Below the pieces are notes generated by a model. It saw nothing but the letters and a program-made list of their open reading frames with translations. It was not told the DNA's origin and did no database searches. Shown one piece after another: positions 19,638-29,201 of a stretch of 64,000 nt of DNA (position 1 is its first letter; the number at the start of each line of letters is the position of its first letter). This stretch comes from Arthrobacter sp. Bz4. GTDB lineage: Bacteria; Actinomycetota; Actinomycetes; Actinomycetales; Micrococcaceae. Location of the stretch: the NCBI RefSeq assembly GCF_003075455.1, contig NZ_QDAE01000008.1, positions 60,216 to 124,215 on the forward strand. Direction: 5' to 3'. The position numbers and the translations under genes were made by a program.

Positions 19638-21113
19638 TCATGAGCGGTTGTCATGCAATCCCAGCTCAATAGACACGGCTGTCCCGCCGCCCTCCCGTGG
19701 CGCCCACTCGATGGTGCCATCCAACTCGCTGGTGACCAAGGTCCTGACGATTTGAAGGCCAAGGCCCTCCTTGTGGTTTTCGTAGGGCAGGCCGATCCCG
19801 TCGTCGGCGACCGTGACGTTCAGGATTTCGTCGCCGTCGCTGCCCGTCCGTCGATTGGCGAGAAGCCACACCGTACCGGTTCGTTCCGCGAGCCCATGCT
19901 CCACCGCATTGGTGACCAGTTCATTGATCACCAGGGCCAACGGCGTGGCGAAATCACTGGGCAGTTCGCCGAATGACCCGGCGCGTTCGGTACGCACTAC
20001 GTGGGCGGGGGACGCTACTTCAGCCGACAGCCGGAATTGCCGTGCGATCAGCTCGTCGAAGTCGACGCTCTGGGATAGTCCCTGCGAAAGGGTCTCGTGC
20101 ACCAGGGCGATAGTCCCTACCCGGCGCATCGCCTGCTCCAGCCCCTGCTTGGCTTCGTCGCTCACCATGCGCCGGGATTGCATCCGCAGCAATGCGGCAA
20201 CGGTCTGCAGGTTGTTCTTCACCCGGTGGTGGATTTCCCGGATGGTGGCGTCTTTGGAAACCAGCTCCATCTCCCTGCGGCGCAGCTCAGAGACATCCCG
20301 ACACAGCACCAAAGCGCCGAACCGGTCCTTCTCGTCGCGCAGGGGAATGGCCCGCAGCGACAGGCTCACACCACGTGATTCGATTTCCGTCCGCCAGGGC
20401 ATCCTGCCAGTAACCACCAGCGGGAGGGTTTCATCGACCATGCGCCGGTCGGTGAGGAGCGAGGTGACTATCTCCGCTAAAGACCTGCCTTCCAGTGTCT
20501 CAACATCGCCGAGCCTCCTGAATGCCGAGACGCCGTTCGGGCTCGCATACTGAATAACTCCTTCGACGTCCAGCCGAATCAACCCATCGCCAACGCGTGG
20601 GGCTCCGCGCCGGGAACCGGTGGGGGTTGCGAAATCCGGCCACAGCCCGAGCGTGCCCATCCGGAGGAGATCGTGAGCGCATTGGCGGTAAGTCAGTTCA
20701 AGCCGCGAAGGCATTCGGGAACTGGAGAGGTCCATATGTGTGGTGACCACCGCGAGGGTCCGACCGTTCCGCACCATCGGCACCGCTTCGACCCGCATAG
20801 CCATTTCGGTGGTCCAGTTCGTATCCCCGGACCGTTCCATCTTTTGGCTCATCCACGCTTTGTCGACCAGCGGAAGCAGATCGGCCCGGATCCGCTCCCC
20901 CACGAAGTCCGTGTGAAAGACGGTGTGGGAGGTGGACGGCCTCACATGGGCCAACGCTACGTACCCACCGTCGTCCAGGGGAAACCAGAGCGCAAGGTCG
21001 GCGAAGGCTAGATCAGCAACCATCTGCCAATCCCCGACCAGAAGATGCAACCATTCCGCATCGCCTGGTCCGAAATGCGCGTACTCACGGATCGGATCAG
21101 TGAATATTGCCAC
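19638..21113 (-). CDS. pdtaS: PdtaS-type cytosolic sensor histidine kinase
   Basis: A 491-residue soluble histidine kinase with no membrane segment. An N-terminal GAF-like domain (HLLVGDWQMVADLAFADLAL) matches mycobacterial PdtaS (Rv3220c). A PAS domain follows at about 190-290, then a HisKA_2 dimerisation domain with the phospho-histidine in REIHHRVKNNLQTVAALLRM near residue 293, and an HWE/HisKA_2-type ATPase with the N box LVINELVTNAVEHGL. PdtaS signals to the ANTAR RNA-binding regulator PdtaR, which is not in the window. I place the start at GTG 21113, just after the gdh stop at 21127; 40 upstream codons would be read from inside gdh. Confidence 0.9.
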   Translation of the reverse strand: MAIFTDPIREYAHFGPGDAEWLHLLVGDWQMVADLAFADLALWFPLDDGGYVALAHVRPSTSHTVFHTDFVGERIRADLLPLVDKAWMSQKMERSGDTNWTTEMAMRVEAVPMVRNGRTLAVVTTHMDLSSSRMPSRLELTYRQCAHDLLRMGTLGLWPDFATPTGSRRGAPRVGDGLIRLDVEGVIQYASPNGVSAFRRLGDVETLEGRSLAEIVTSLLTDRRMVDETLPLVVTGRMPWRTEIESRGVSLSLRAIPLRDEKDRFGALVLCRDVSELRRREMELVSKDATIREIHHRVKNNLQTVAALLRMQSRRMVSDEAKQGLEQAMRRVGTIALVHETLSQGLSQSVDFDELIARQFRLSAEVASPAHVVRTERAGSFGELPSDFATPLALVINELVTNAVEHGLAERTGTVWLLANRRTGSDGDEILNVTVADDGIGLPYENHKEGLGLQIVRTLVTSELDGTIEWAPREGGGTAVSIELGLHDNRS

Positions 21114-21126
21114 GAGCTTTCCGGCC

Positions 21127-24100
21127 CTACCGTCGGACGATCGACCGGAGCAACCGGAGCGCAACCGACAGCGACGCCATGTCGTCGCGTTCGAGGCGGT
21201 TGATCTCGGCGAACATGTGTCGGGCGCGCTCAAGCATTTCGGCGTTCTGCTGTTCCCAGGCGACGAGCCGATCCCCTGCTTCTGCCCCCTCCATGCTCGA
21301 CGAAGCCTTCATCACCGAGACGGTCATATCGGCAATCGCCGAGTACAGATCGTCCCGTAATGCTGCCCTGGCCAGTGCCTGCCACCTGTCCCTGCGCGGA
21401 AGGGTGGTAATCCGCTCCAACAGGTTGTCGACAGCAAACCTGTCGTAGACGGCGTAGTAGACCTGGGCAATGCGTTCGACTGGTTCGTCGATTTGCTGGG
21501 TGATCAGGGCGACATCGAGCAGACCGAAAGACTCGAACTGTTCGGCCCAGTGCCGGGCAATATCGTCCGGCAAACCCCACTCTTCTGCGCGGGCAAACCA
21601 CTCGTTGACCCGCTCCTTGTCCCTCCCACGCACGTAGTCAACAAGATGGGTGCGCAGCGGGTCCATCAGCGGCTTGAATGTCTCGATGTCGTCGGCCACT
21701 GACGTGCCCTGCCCGACATTGTTGACGAACCACCTGACAGCCCGGTCGAGTAGCCGACGCATGTCCAGATGCACGGCTGACCATCGTTCGGTCGGGAAAC
21801 TCGCCGGAAGTTCGCCCAGCGCGTCCACCAAAGCATCGAGGTCGTAGATTTCGCGCAGCGCAACGAATGCACGGGCAATCACCGGCCCCGACACCGAGGT
21901 CTCCTCCATCACCCGGAAAGCGAACGTGATACCGCCCAGGTTGATCATGTCGTTGGCGATCACCGTCGAGATAATCTCGCGCCGCAGCGGGTGAGTATCG
22001 AGCTGGCTGTCGAAGCGCTCTGCCAGCTGTTTGGGGAAGTACTCCCTCAGAGTGCTGCCGAACCACGGGTCGTCGGCCAGATCGCTATTGGTGAGGGCCT
22101 TGGTCAGTTCAATCTTGACGTAGGCTGCCAGCACCGACAGCTCGGGTGAGGTAAGCCCCTGTCCGCTCTCCACGCGGGTCCGCAGTTCCTGCGTGGTGGG
22201 CAGCGCTTCAAGTTCCCGGTTCAGGTCCGCGTTCGTCTCCAGCCAATCCATGAGGCGTTCAAAGCTGGGGCTCCATTCCAGAACACGCTGCCGATCGTTC
22301 AGGAGCAGAACGTTCTGGTCGATGTTGTCTTTCAGGACCAGCCGTCCTACCTCGTCAGTCATCGAGTGCAGGAATTCAGCGCGTTCCGCCGCGGGTAGCG
22401 CACCAGTCCGGACCATCCGGTCAACGAAGATCTTGATGTTGACCTCATGGTCCGAGCAATCGACGCCTGCCGAGTTATCGATCGCGTCGGTGTTGAGCAC
22501 CACACCAGCCAGTGCAGCCTCGATGCGCCCCAGCTGGGTCATCCCAAGGTTTCCGCCCTCACCCACAACCCGGGCACGCAACTGGTTGCCATTGACGCGG
22601 ATCGCGTCGTTGGCCTTGTCCCCGACTTCTGCATGGGTTTCGCTGGATGCCTTGACGTATGTGCCAATGCCGCCGTTGTACAGGAGATCCACCGGCGCAC
22701 AGAGGATGGCACGGAGCAGCTCTGGCGGGCTCAGCGTGGTTACTGACTCATCCAGCCCAAGAGCCGCACGGACCTGGGCCGAGATGGGCACAGTCTTGGA
22801 TTGCCGTGGGTAGATCCCACCGCCCTCGCTGATCAGTGCCGCGTCGTAGTCCTCCCAGCTTGACCGTGGGAGGTCAAACAGCCGACTCCGCTCGGCGAAT
22901 GATGCTGCCGCGTCTGGGGTCGGGTCGAGGAAGATATGCCGGTGGTCAAACGCCGCAACGAGCCGAATGTGCTCGGACAGCAGCATGCCATTACCGAAGA
23001 CGTCACCGCTCATGTCGCCGACGCCCACCACCGTAAACTCTTCGGCCTGGGTGTCGACGCCAAACTCGCTGAAGTGCCGTTTCACCGATTCCCACGCGCC
23101 GCGGGCCGTGATGCCCATCTGCTTGTGGTCGTAGCCGACCGACCCGCCTGAGGCGAAGGCGTCCCCTAACCAGAAACCATATTCGGCCGATAGCTCGTTG
23201 GCGATATCGGAGAACGCGGCTGTGCCCTTATCAGCTGCCACCACCAGGTAGCTGTCGTCGCTGTCATGCCTCACCACGCGGGGCGGAGGGACGACGGTTT
23301 CGCCGTCGTCGCCTGTCACCAGGTTATCGGTGATATCGAGCAATGCCCGGATGAAAGTGCGGTAGCTTGCCTGTCCTTCAGCCAGCCAGGCAGCACGATC
23401 CACCGCAGGATTGGGAAGCTGCTTCGCGAAGAAACCACCCTTGGCGCCAGTCGGAACGATCACCGCGTTCTTGACCGTCTGCGCCTTCACCAGACCGAGC
23501 ACCTCGGTCCGGAAATCCTCGCGACGGTCAGACCAGCGCAACCCTCCGCGGGCGACCTTGCCGAACCGCAGATGGACACCTTCGACCTGCGGTGAGTACA
23601 CCCAGATTTCGAACTTGGGCCGCGGGTGGGGTGCCCCGTCGATGGCCGAGGTGTCGAACTTGAAACTGACGTGGCGCTTGTCCTGGAAGTAATTGGTTCT
23701 CAGGGTTGCGCCGATCAGGTTTCCGAAGGTGCGCAGGACCCGGTCGGCGTCGAGCGTGGGAACCTGTTCCAGCCCGGACTCCAGGGTGGCCCGCGCACTG
23801 TCGGTGAGTGACTCCCGTTCGGCTTCGCTGAGGTCGGGGTCGAACCGCGCTTCGAAGAGCATCACCAGTGCGCGGCTGACCGCTGCGTTGGCGAGCAGGG
23901 TGTCCGCGACAAAACCGTAGGAGTTGGTGTTGCCCATCTGCCGCATGTACTTGGCATAGCTGCGCAGGATCACCACCTGACGCCAGTGGAGGTTTTCGCG
24001 AAGGACCAGCCGGTCGAACGGGTCAGACTCGGAAGACCCAGCCACAGCTGCGGCGAACGATTCCTCGAGCAGCCGGCCGGTGCGAACAGGATCAATGCCC

Positions 24101-25971
24101 GCCGGGTACTTCAGGCCCAGGTCATACAGGAAGAATTCCTTGCCGTCGGAGCGCTCAACCTCGAAGGGGCGTTCATCCAGCACCTCGAGTCCGAGGTTAT
24201 GGAGGAACGGAAGGATCTGACTCAGGCTTTTGGGCTCCGTCAGGTAGAGCTTTAGTCGGGCGTCCTCCTCCAGCCGTTCGCCTGCTCCCTCGGGAACATA
24301 CACGTGCATGACCGGCGCGGCTGGGGAGTTCTTCTCGCACCGTTCAAAACGTTCGATGTCCTGAAGGGCGTCCTCCACCTCGTAGTCGACCCGGTAGCTG
24401 GCCGGAAAAGCTTCAGCCCACAAACCCGAGACGTCCTCGGCAGTCCGCCGGTCGAACCGTCCACGGACCACCTCATCGATACCTTCGGACCAGGACCGGG
24501 CAGCACCCACCAGCCGTTGCTCAAGCGCTGCCGGTTCCACCGGTGCAACCTCAACGCCCCGCGGCAGCCTGATACGGAAGAACAGCCGCGCAAGGGCAGA
24601 TTCGCTGATCCGCGCCTCGTAGTCGATGGATTCGGCTTTGAAAGTCTGTCGCAGTTCCTGCTCAATCCGCAGGCGCACCCCGGTGGTGTACCGGTCACGT
24701 GGCAGGAAGACCAGTGCCGACATGAATCGGCCGTAAATGTCTGGCCGCAGAAAGAGCCGTGTACGGCGACGTTCCTGGAGCTTCAGGATCCCCATCGCCG
24801 TCGTGATCAGGTCCTGGACCTCGATCTGGAAAAGCTCGTCGCGCGGGTAGGTCTCGAGAATGGACAGGAGATCCTTGCCCGAATGCGAGTCGGGTGGGAA
24901 GCCGCACTGCAACAGGACAGCATTGACTTTGTCACGCACAATCGGCACGCCGCGCACCGAGCCGGTGTACGCACTGGTCGCGAAGAGTCCGATGAACCGG
25001 CGTTCGCCGTTGACGTTCCCCTGCGCATCGAATCGTTTGACGCCAATGTAGTCGAGGTAGGCGGCACGGTGGACCGTCGAGCGGGAGTTCGCCTTGGTGA
25101 TGACCAGGGCTCGCTTCTCCCTGGCCTTGGCTTTGCCGGCGCTGGTGAGTTGCTGGACCTGACGTCCGCCGACGGGGTGCCTCAACAGCCCCAGGCCGTT
25201 CCCGTCTGCGATCCGCAGAACGTCCTGGCCGTCGTCGTCGGTCAGGAGGTCATATTCCTTGAACCCCAGGAAGGTGAAGTTTCCGGCATCCAGCCAGGTA
25301 AGCAACTCCCGGGCCTGGTCAAGGTCGGGGATGTCGGCGCCACCTGGAACAGAGTCGAGGGACGCGGCGATCTCGCGGACCTTGCTGCGCATGGCGGGCC
25401 AGTCTTCTACCGCTGCGCGTACATCGCCGAGAACGTTGGTCAGCCCGGCAATGATTTTCTGGCGACGGTTGTCGTCGAGGATCCGGCCTACTTCGACGGC
25501 GATCCATGACTCGATGTGGGCTGCAACGTCGCCGTCGGCGATCAAGTGTGAGACGTTGGGCAGAGCTGCTGTATCACCGCTGGACACACCTGCCGAGGAC
25601 GGTACCCGCTGCAATTTGTGCAGCGCAGCACTTGCCCGGTCCCGGGTGGCGATGAAGGTGGGGTGCATGACGAGCCGGATGGCCACCTGATGGCGCACCA
25701 GCTCGGCGGCCACCGAGTCAACCAGGAACGGCATATCATCGGTCACGATCATGATGACGCTGGCGTCGGACTGGTCGAAGATGTCTACCGCCGCTTCACC
25801 AACCTGGCGGTTTTCGGCGAGGCCACGGTGTCGCAGGGCGCGCTCTTTGAGCGCTTCAGCTGTGTGTGCCTTGGCGTCCTCTTCAGCGAGATGTTCATAG
25901 TAGTGACTGATGAACTCTCCGGTAGAAGTGTCGGAACTTGGCTGGTCCGTCATGCTGGATCCAGACGACAT
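21127..25971 (-). CDS. gdh: NAD-specific glutamate dehydrogenase, large type
   Basis: A 1614-residue enzyme of the GDH-160/180 class, close in length to mycobacterial Rv2476c (1624). It deaminates glutamate to 2-oxoglutarate with NAD. The N-terminal half holds regulatory ACT-like segments; the catalytic core is in the C-terminal half, marked by FGKVARGGLRWSDRREDFRT and the active-site lysine region VIVPTGAKGGFFAKQLP, then VGVGDMSGDVFGNGMLLS. The ATG at 25971 has a perfect GGAGG seven bases upstream. It is followed closely by pdtaS and preceded 24 bp upstream by the CpaE-like gene on the same strand. In mycobacteria this enzyme is held off by phosphorylation-controlled GarA (Odhl), which is not visible here. 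Confidence 0.95.
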   Translation of the reverse strand: MSSGSSMTDQPSSDTSTGEFISHYYEHLAEEDAKAHTAEALKERALRHRGLAENRQVGEAAVDIFDQSDASVIMIVTDDMPFLVDSVAAELVRHQVAIRLVMHPTFIATRDRASAALHKLQRVPSSAGVSSGDTAALPNVSHLIADGDVAAHIESWIAVEVGRILDDNRRQKIIAGLTNVLGDVRAAVEDWPAMRSKVREIAASLDSVPGGADIPDLDQARELLTWLDAGNFTFLGFKEYDLLTDDDGQDVLRIADGNGLGLLRHPVGGRQVQQLTSAGKAKAREKRALVITKANSRSTVHRAAYLDYIGVKRFDAQGNVNGERRFIGLFATSAYTGSVRGVPIVRDKVNAVLLQCGFPPDSHSGKDLLSILETYPRDELFQIEVQDLITTAMGILKLQERRRTRLFLRPDIYGRFMSALVFLPRDRYTTGVRLRIEQELRQTFKAESIDYEARISESALARLFFRIRLPRGVEVAPVEPAALEQRLVGAARSWSEGIDEVVRGRFDRRTAEDVSGLWAEAFPASYRVDYEVEDALQDIERFERCEKNSPAAPVMHVYVPEGAGERLEEDARLKLYLTEPKSLSQILPFLHNLGLEVLDERPFEVERSDGKEFFLYDLGLKYPAGIDPVRTGRLLEESFAAAVAGSSESDPFDRLVLRENLHWRQVVILRSYAKYMRQMGNTNSYGFVADTLLANAAVSRALVMLFEARFDPDLSEAERESLTDSARATLESGLEQVPTLDADRVLRTFGNLIGATLRTNYFQDKRHVSFKFDTSAIDGAPHPRPKFEIWVYSPQVEGVHLRFGKVARGGLRWSDRREDFRTEVLGLVKAQTVKNAVIVPTGAKGGFFAKQLPNPAVDRAAWLAEGQASYRTFIRALLDITDNLVTGDDGETVVPPPRVVRHDSDDSYLVVAADKGTAAFSDIANELSAEYGFWLGDAFASGGSVGYDHKQMGITARGAWESVKRHFSEFGVDTQAEEFTVVGVGDMSGDVFGNGMLLSEHIRLVAAFDHRHIFLDPTPDAAASFAERSRLFDLPRSSWEDYDAALISEGGGIYPRQSKTVPISAQVRAALGLDESVTTLSPPELLRAILCAPVDLLYNGGIGTYVKASSETHAEVGDKANDAIRVNGNQLRARVVGEGGNLGMTQLGRIEAALAGVVLNTDAIDNSAGVDCSDHEVNIKIFVDRMVRTGALPAAERAEFLHSMTDEVGRLVLKDNIDQNVLLLNDRQRVLEWSPSFERLMDWLETNADLNRELEALPTTQELRTRVESGQGLTSPELSVLAAYVKIELTKALTNSDLADDPWFGSTLREYFPKQLAERFDSQLDTHPLRREIISTVIANDMINLGGITFAFRVMEETSVSGPVIARAFVALREIYDLDALVDALGELPASFPTERWSAVHLDMRRLLDRAVRWFVNNVGQGTSVADDIETFKPLMDPLRTHLVDYVRGRDKERVNEWFARAEEWGLPDDIARHWAEQFESFGLLDVALITQQIDEPVERIAQVYYAVYDRFAVDNLLERITTLPRRDRWQALARAALRDDLYSAIADMTVSVMKASSSMEGAEAGDRLVAWEQQNAEMLERARHMFAEINRLERDDMASLSVALRLLRSIVRR

Positions 25972-25995
25972 GAAAACGCCTCCATAAAACGAATA

Positions 25996-27369
25996 TTAAA
26001 GGCCGCTCCGTTGCGGCCCGTTACCCATGAGCCTAACGCCGTTGCGGGAAAACTTCACTTCGTTGTGGCCTGCTCCAAATGGCCAGCGCCGCAGTTGTTC
26101 AATCGGTACACCGGCAAGCGCTGCGATCCCCTCGCGTAAGGGTGATCGGGGTGCAGATTCCAGCAACACTGAACCTCCCAGAAGCGCAGCGTCGACGGTG
26201 GTGAAGTCCGCTGGCAGGAAGGCTTCCACCTGCTGAGCTGGACCAAACCGGTCCCAGGCTTCGCGGAGCTGACGCTCCGGTCCCCGGCCGACGGCGGCCG
26301 CCCGAACCTTGTTCAGGACCACCCGTGGGACAGTTCCCGGCATGGAAGCTGTCAGGTCCGCGAGCGCACGGACCAGGCGTGGCAGCCCGACGGCGTCCGC
26401 CGCGCCCACGGCGAAGATCGTGTCGGCCGTTTCCAGGCAACAGAGCGTGGCCGCATTCCGGCGGGGTGCGACGGTGTCGAAACTCAACTCCTCATCAGTT
26501 TCAAGGCAGAACCCGCAATCGATAACCGTCACATCGGCAACTTCGCGAGCGAGCTCAAGCACCCGGGCCAGCGCCGCCGGCCGCAGTTCGGTCCAGCGGT
26601 CGGCCCGGGTAACGCCCGTCAGGACGCCAAGCCGAGAGCCCCGCACTGCTACCACCGTGATGGCCCGGCGGAGCCCTGCCCGGTCAAGCGACCCCTGATC
26701 CGCGAGCCGGCAGGCTTGCGCAATTCCTGCAGATTCGTCGAGGAGGCCCAGAGATGCAGCAACGCTGGCTCCATAGGTATCCGCATCGATCAGCAACACC
26801 GACCGTCCGTCAGCCGCGAGCTCGGCCGCAAGATTCACTGCCACCGTGGTGCGGCCGGGCGACCCCGCCGGCCCCCAGACCGCGAAAACCTCTCCGGTGC
26901 CGGTAGCCGTCACCTCCGCCGTGGGGAAGCCCTCGGGATCGACGTCGGAATCGAGCGCAGGCGTGGGATCGGTGTAGGACATCCCACCGGTCTGCAGGCT
27001 GCGGGAGCCACGCTGCTGATCACCGGCAGCCTCCACGGCTGCTTCAATTATTGATGCGAGGGTGACGGCAGCAACATCGCTTGTTGTGTGGCGAATGCCC
27101 AGCGCTTCGAGGCGGCTCCGGCTGTCGTCGTCGTCAGCCAGGGCGACGACGACGACGTCTGCGTTATCGAACCGATCGATCAGTGAAGAGGTCAGCTCCC
27201 CGGCGTCCGCAGACAGGATGACTGCGCGCGCAAGCCCGGTCTGGCATACCGCGATGACCTCCGCGAGGTTATTGCACCAACGGACCACCGTGACCGGGCC
27301 CCGCAGGTTCTCCAACCCGGTGACACACTCCCGGGCAGCGCTCCCGCCAGTAACCACCGGGAGATTCAC
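25996..27369 (-). CDS. CpaE/MinD-like ParA-family ATPase
   Basis: A 457-residue protein. The first 120 residues resemble a receiver-like or TadZ/CpaE N-domain without recognisable phosphoacceptor. The second part is a MinD/ParA-type ATPase: VWGPAGSPGRTTVAVNLA in place of the deviant Walker A, and SVLLIDADTYGASVAASLGL for the A' motif. The invariant P-loop lysine of the deviant Walker A (KGGxGKT) is arginine (GSPGRTT). The start is GTG and overlaps the end of the SAF-domain gene by four bases. CpaE proteins position Tad pilus machines, but no CpaF, TadB, TadC or pilin gene is nearby. Function is unknown. Confidence 0.8.
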   Translation of the reverse strand: MNLPVVTGGSAARECVTGLENLRGPVTVVRWCNNLAEVIAVCQTGLARAVILSADAGELTSSLIDRFDNADVVVVALADDDDSRSRLEALGIRHTTSDVAAVTLASIIEAAVEAAGDQQRGSRSLQTGGMSYTDPTPALDSDVDPEGFPTAEVTATGTGEVFAVWGPAGSPGRTTVAVNLAAELAADGRSVLLIDADTYGASVAASLGLLDESAGIAQACRLADQGSLDRAGLRRAITVVAVRGSRLGVLTGVTRADRWTELRPAALARVLELAREVADVTVIDCGFCLETDEELSFDTVAPRRNAATLCCLETADTIFAVGAADAVGLPRLVRALADLTASMPGTVPRVVLNKVRAAAVGRGPERQLREAWDRFGPAQQVEAFLPADFTTVDAALLGGSVLLESAPRSPLREGIAALAGVPIEQLRRWPFGAGHNEVKFSRNGVRLMGNGPQRSGL

Positions 27370-28025
27370 GGCGAGCCGCCAGGGTTGAGGACGATGGCAA
27401 TTCGCGCCTCGTTAAGCAGTGCGGCCAGCAGCTCAGGCAGTGTCTCGTCGCCTACGAGAACATGAACCAGGGTTGATCCGGTTCCCCCGCCGAGCGCTGA
27501 CTCGGACACCGTCAACTCCGAGATTTCAGCAGCTTCCAGTAACTGGGTAGGGGGTTCCCAGGTGCCCCCCTCCCCCTCAAGCGACACCCAGACATCGACC
27601 CGTGACCCGGTGACGGTTCCGGCCGGCAGCGGATCGTCAATGGTCAGACCCACTGGTTTGCGGTCCAGCTCATCGGCGCTGCCCAGGGCGGCCCGCGGCA
27701 CCAACTCACCCGCCCGCAGCAAGTGGGTGGCAACTGCATCTTCGGGGACCCCCTCATCGACCCCGAGATAGGCCAGCTGGAGATCATCCAACCGCACCGC
27801 AACAACTGTCAGGTCGGCGGAGGTTACCACCGCACCCACTGGTATATCCGCGCGGGCCGCGTAGACGCCGGTGGTTTGATCGGCGCTGCCCACCACGGCG
27901 GTAACAGCGGCGATGGACGCCAGCACAAGCAGGAGGCCTACCAGGAGCCGCGGATCCTTCCACGACGGCTTCCTCAACCGGACCGGGGGCTTATCTCGTT
28001 CCGGGGTAACTGCCAATAGGCTCAC
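27366..28025 (-). CDS. SAF-domain membrane protein (CpaB/RcpC-like)
   Basis: A 219-residue protein with a cytoplasmic N-terminus of about 25 residues, one membrane segment (LLVGLLLVLASIAAVTAVVG) and an extracytoplasmic SAF domain from about residue 53 (VYAARADIPVGAVVTSADLT, then HLLRAGELVPRAAL). SAF domains occur in CpaB pilus-assembly proteins and in FlgA. It starts at GTG with AGGAGG five bases upstream and overlaps the CpaE-like gene by four bases, so the two are co-expressed. Together they look like an orphan piece of a Tad-type module; whether they still work with a secretion or pilus machine is open. Confidence 0.8.
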   Translation of the reverse strand: MSLLAVTPERDKPPVRLRKPSWKDPRLLVGLLLVLASIAAVTAVVGSADQTTGVYAARADIPVGAVVTSADLTVVAVRLDDLQLAYLGVDEGVPEDAVATHLLRAGELVPRAALGSADELDRKPVGLTIDDPLPAGTVTGSRVDVWVSLEGEGGTWEPPTQLLEAAEISELTVSESALGGGTGSTLVHVLVGDETLPELLAALLNEARIAIVLNPGGSP

Positions 28026-28250
28026 GATGGCCTCCTACAGACTCCGGCCGCCCAACCGTCCAGCCCCCGGATATTTTTGACCTGATCCAGCAATTCTCGT
28101 GGACGACTGCCGCAAAATAAATCCTTTGGAGCCAAATGCTTCCAAACTGTGGATAATCCGGTGAAATCGCGGGTGGTGATGGCAAGATTGGAAGTCAGCG
28201 GTATCGAAGGTGCAAAGGTCCTGCGAAACGTGGGACGAAAGGCGGAAGAC

Positions 28251-28490
28251 GTGGCCGAGAAGAGGTTCCTAACCCTCGCTGATGTTGGTGAGGTGCTGAA
28301 CATTTCGTCGTCTCAGACGTACGCCCTGGTCCGGTCCGGGGAGCTACCGGCCATCCAGATCGGTGGCCGCGGTCAGTGGCGGGTGGAGTCTCACATCCTC
28401 GAAGAATTCATCGCCCGCGCCTATCAAAAGTCGGCCGCCGCGGTACGGGAGAGCTCTTTCGGCCACGCCCGGGAAGATAGCACTCACTAG
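28251..28490 (+). CDS. Excisionase/AlpA-type helix-turn-helix DNA-binding protein
   Basis: A small DNA-binding protein of about 79 residues. The MerR/excisionase helix-turn-helix runs from FLTLADVGEVLNISSSQTYA to LVRSGELPAIQIGGRGQWRV, the classic order of helix, turn, recognition helix and beta-wing, followed by an acidic helix ILEEFIARAY. I prefer GTG 28251, which begins VAEKRFLTLADV and has AAGG eight bases upstream; ATG 28179 and ATG 28149 are in-frame alternatives. It is transcribed away from the SAF/CpaE-like operon across a 225-bp gap, so it is a natural candidate regulator of that operon, but this is inference. No integrase or phage gene is present. Confidence 0.75.
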   Translation: MAEKRFLTLADVGEVLNISSSQTYALVRSGELPAIQIGGRGQWRVESHILEEFIARAYQKSAAAVRESSFGHAREDSTH

Positions 28491-28497
28491 TGCTATC
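28476..28497. terminator. Nine-base hairpin spanning two convergent stop codons
   Basis: GATAGCACT (28476-28484), loop CACT, and AGTGCTATC (28489-28497) form a perfect nine-base stem. It covers the stop of the excisionase-type gene and the last codon of the convergent hypothetical gene. There is no T tract, so termination is a guess. Confidence 0.4.
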
Positions 28498-29047
28498 AGG
28501 GGCGGGACAGTACCGCCTCAACGTTACTGAACGGAATCAGGACCACACCCGCGACGCTGCCCTTGCGCCGCTGTTCCCCGAGCGGCACCGTTGCGAGCTC
28601 AAGGAAGTCCTTCCCCACCCGGTCAATAGTGCCGTCTAACCGAACCCCACCAATAGCAAGCTGCAGCGTAAGCAGGGTTCGGTCCCTGGCGAAGGCCCGG
28701 TAGACAGATCCTAATCCCAGCCTCGTAGCCACCACGGAGGGCTCGGCGACGGCCTGTCTCCCCATACCCTCGACGGTACTCAGCGCGATGGCTGGAATCA
28801 TCGCGGCGCCGGATCCGGTCGCCAATACTAGCCATTCAGATCCGACCTGCCGGACGACGCCACTGAACAAGGCTCCGCTGGGAGTCCGAATTCGCAGGGT
28901 GACACCCTGCTGTCCCCGGATGCGGTCCATCGCCGTAAGAGCCGCAAATTCCAGTCGAGACCGCTCGGTAATTTCGCCCTCCACGGCTATCAAGCGGGCC
29001 GCAGCGAACTGGGCCTCAAGGTCCTGGAACAAGGATTCCCACCGCAC
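28496..29047 (-). CDS. Conserved actinobacterial hypothetical protein, 183 aa
   Basis: I do not recognise a family. The protein is soluble, without signal peptide or membrane segment. The N-terminal 35 residues are helical (LFQDLEAQFAAARLIAVEGE); the rest is rich in short beta strands and glycine (LRIRTPSGALFSGVVRQVGS and a second half with IGGVRLDGTIDRVGKDFLEL), which suggests two Sm-like or small beta-barrel repeats. It is convergent to the excisionase-type gene and separated from it by five bases. The start at 29047 is the first in frame; no strong ribosome site decides it. Confidence 0.7.
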   Translation of the reverse strand: MRWESLFQDLEAQFAAARLIAVEGEITERSRLEFAALTAMDRIRGQQGVTLRIRTPSGALFSGVVRQVGSEWLVLATGSGAAMIPAIALSTVEGMGRQAVAEPSVVATRLGLGSVYRAFARDRTLLTLQLAIGGVRLDGTIDRVGKDFLELATVPLGEQRRKGSVAGVVLIPFSNVEAVLSRP

Positions 29048-29201
29048 CGGGCCAGCCTAGGACTCCCTGCAAGCCGGGTCAAGGATAGACACCGAACAGC
29101 ATTAAGGTGTACAAACTACCTATACAGATTTAAATGAGACTAAACAGCTTCAAACAACAACAAACAACCTACTGACGGTAGCCCAACGTTCAGGAGAAAA
29201 G

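Noticed and set aside
24304..25509. 401-residue open frame opposite gdh
   Set aside because: gdh is a single intact reading frame of family-typical length; this is antisense coding bias.
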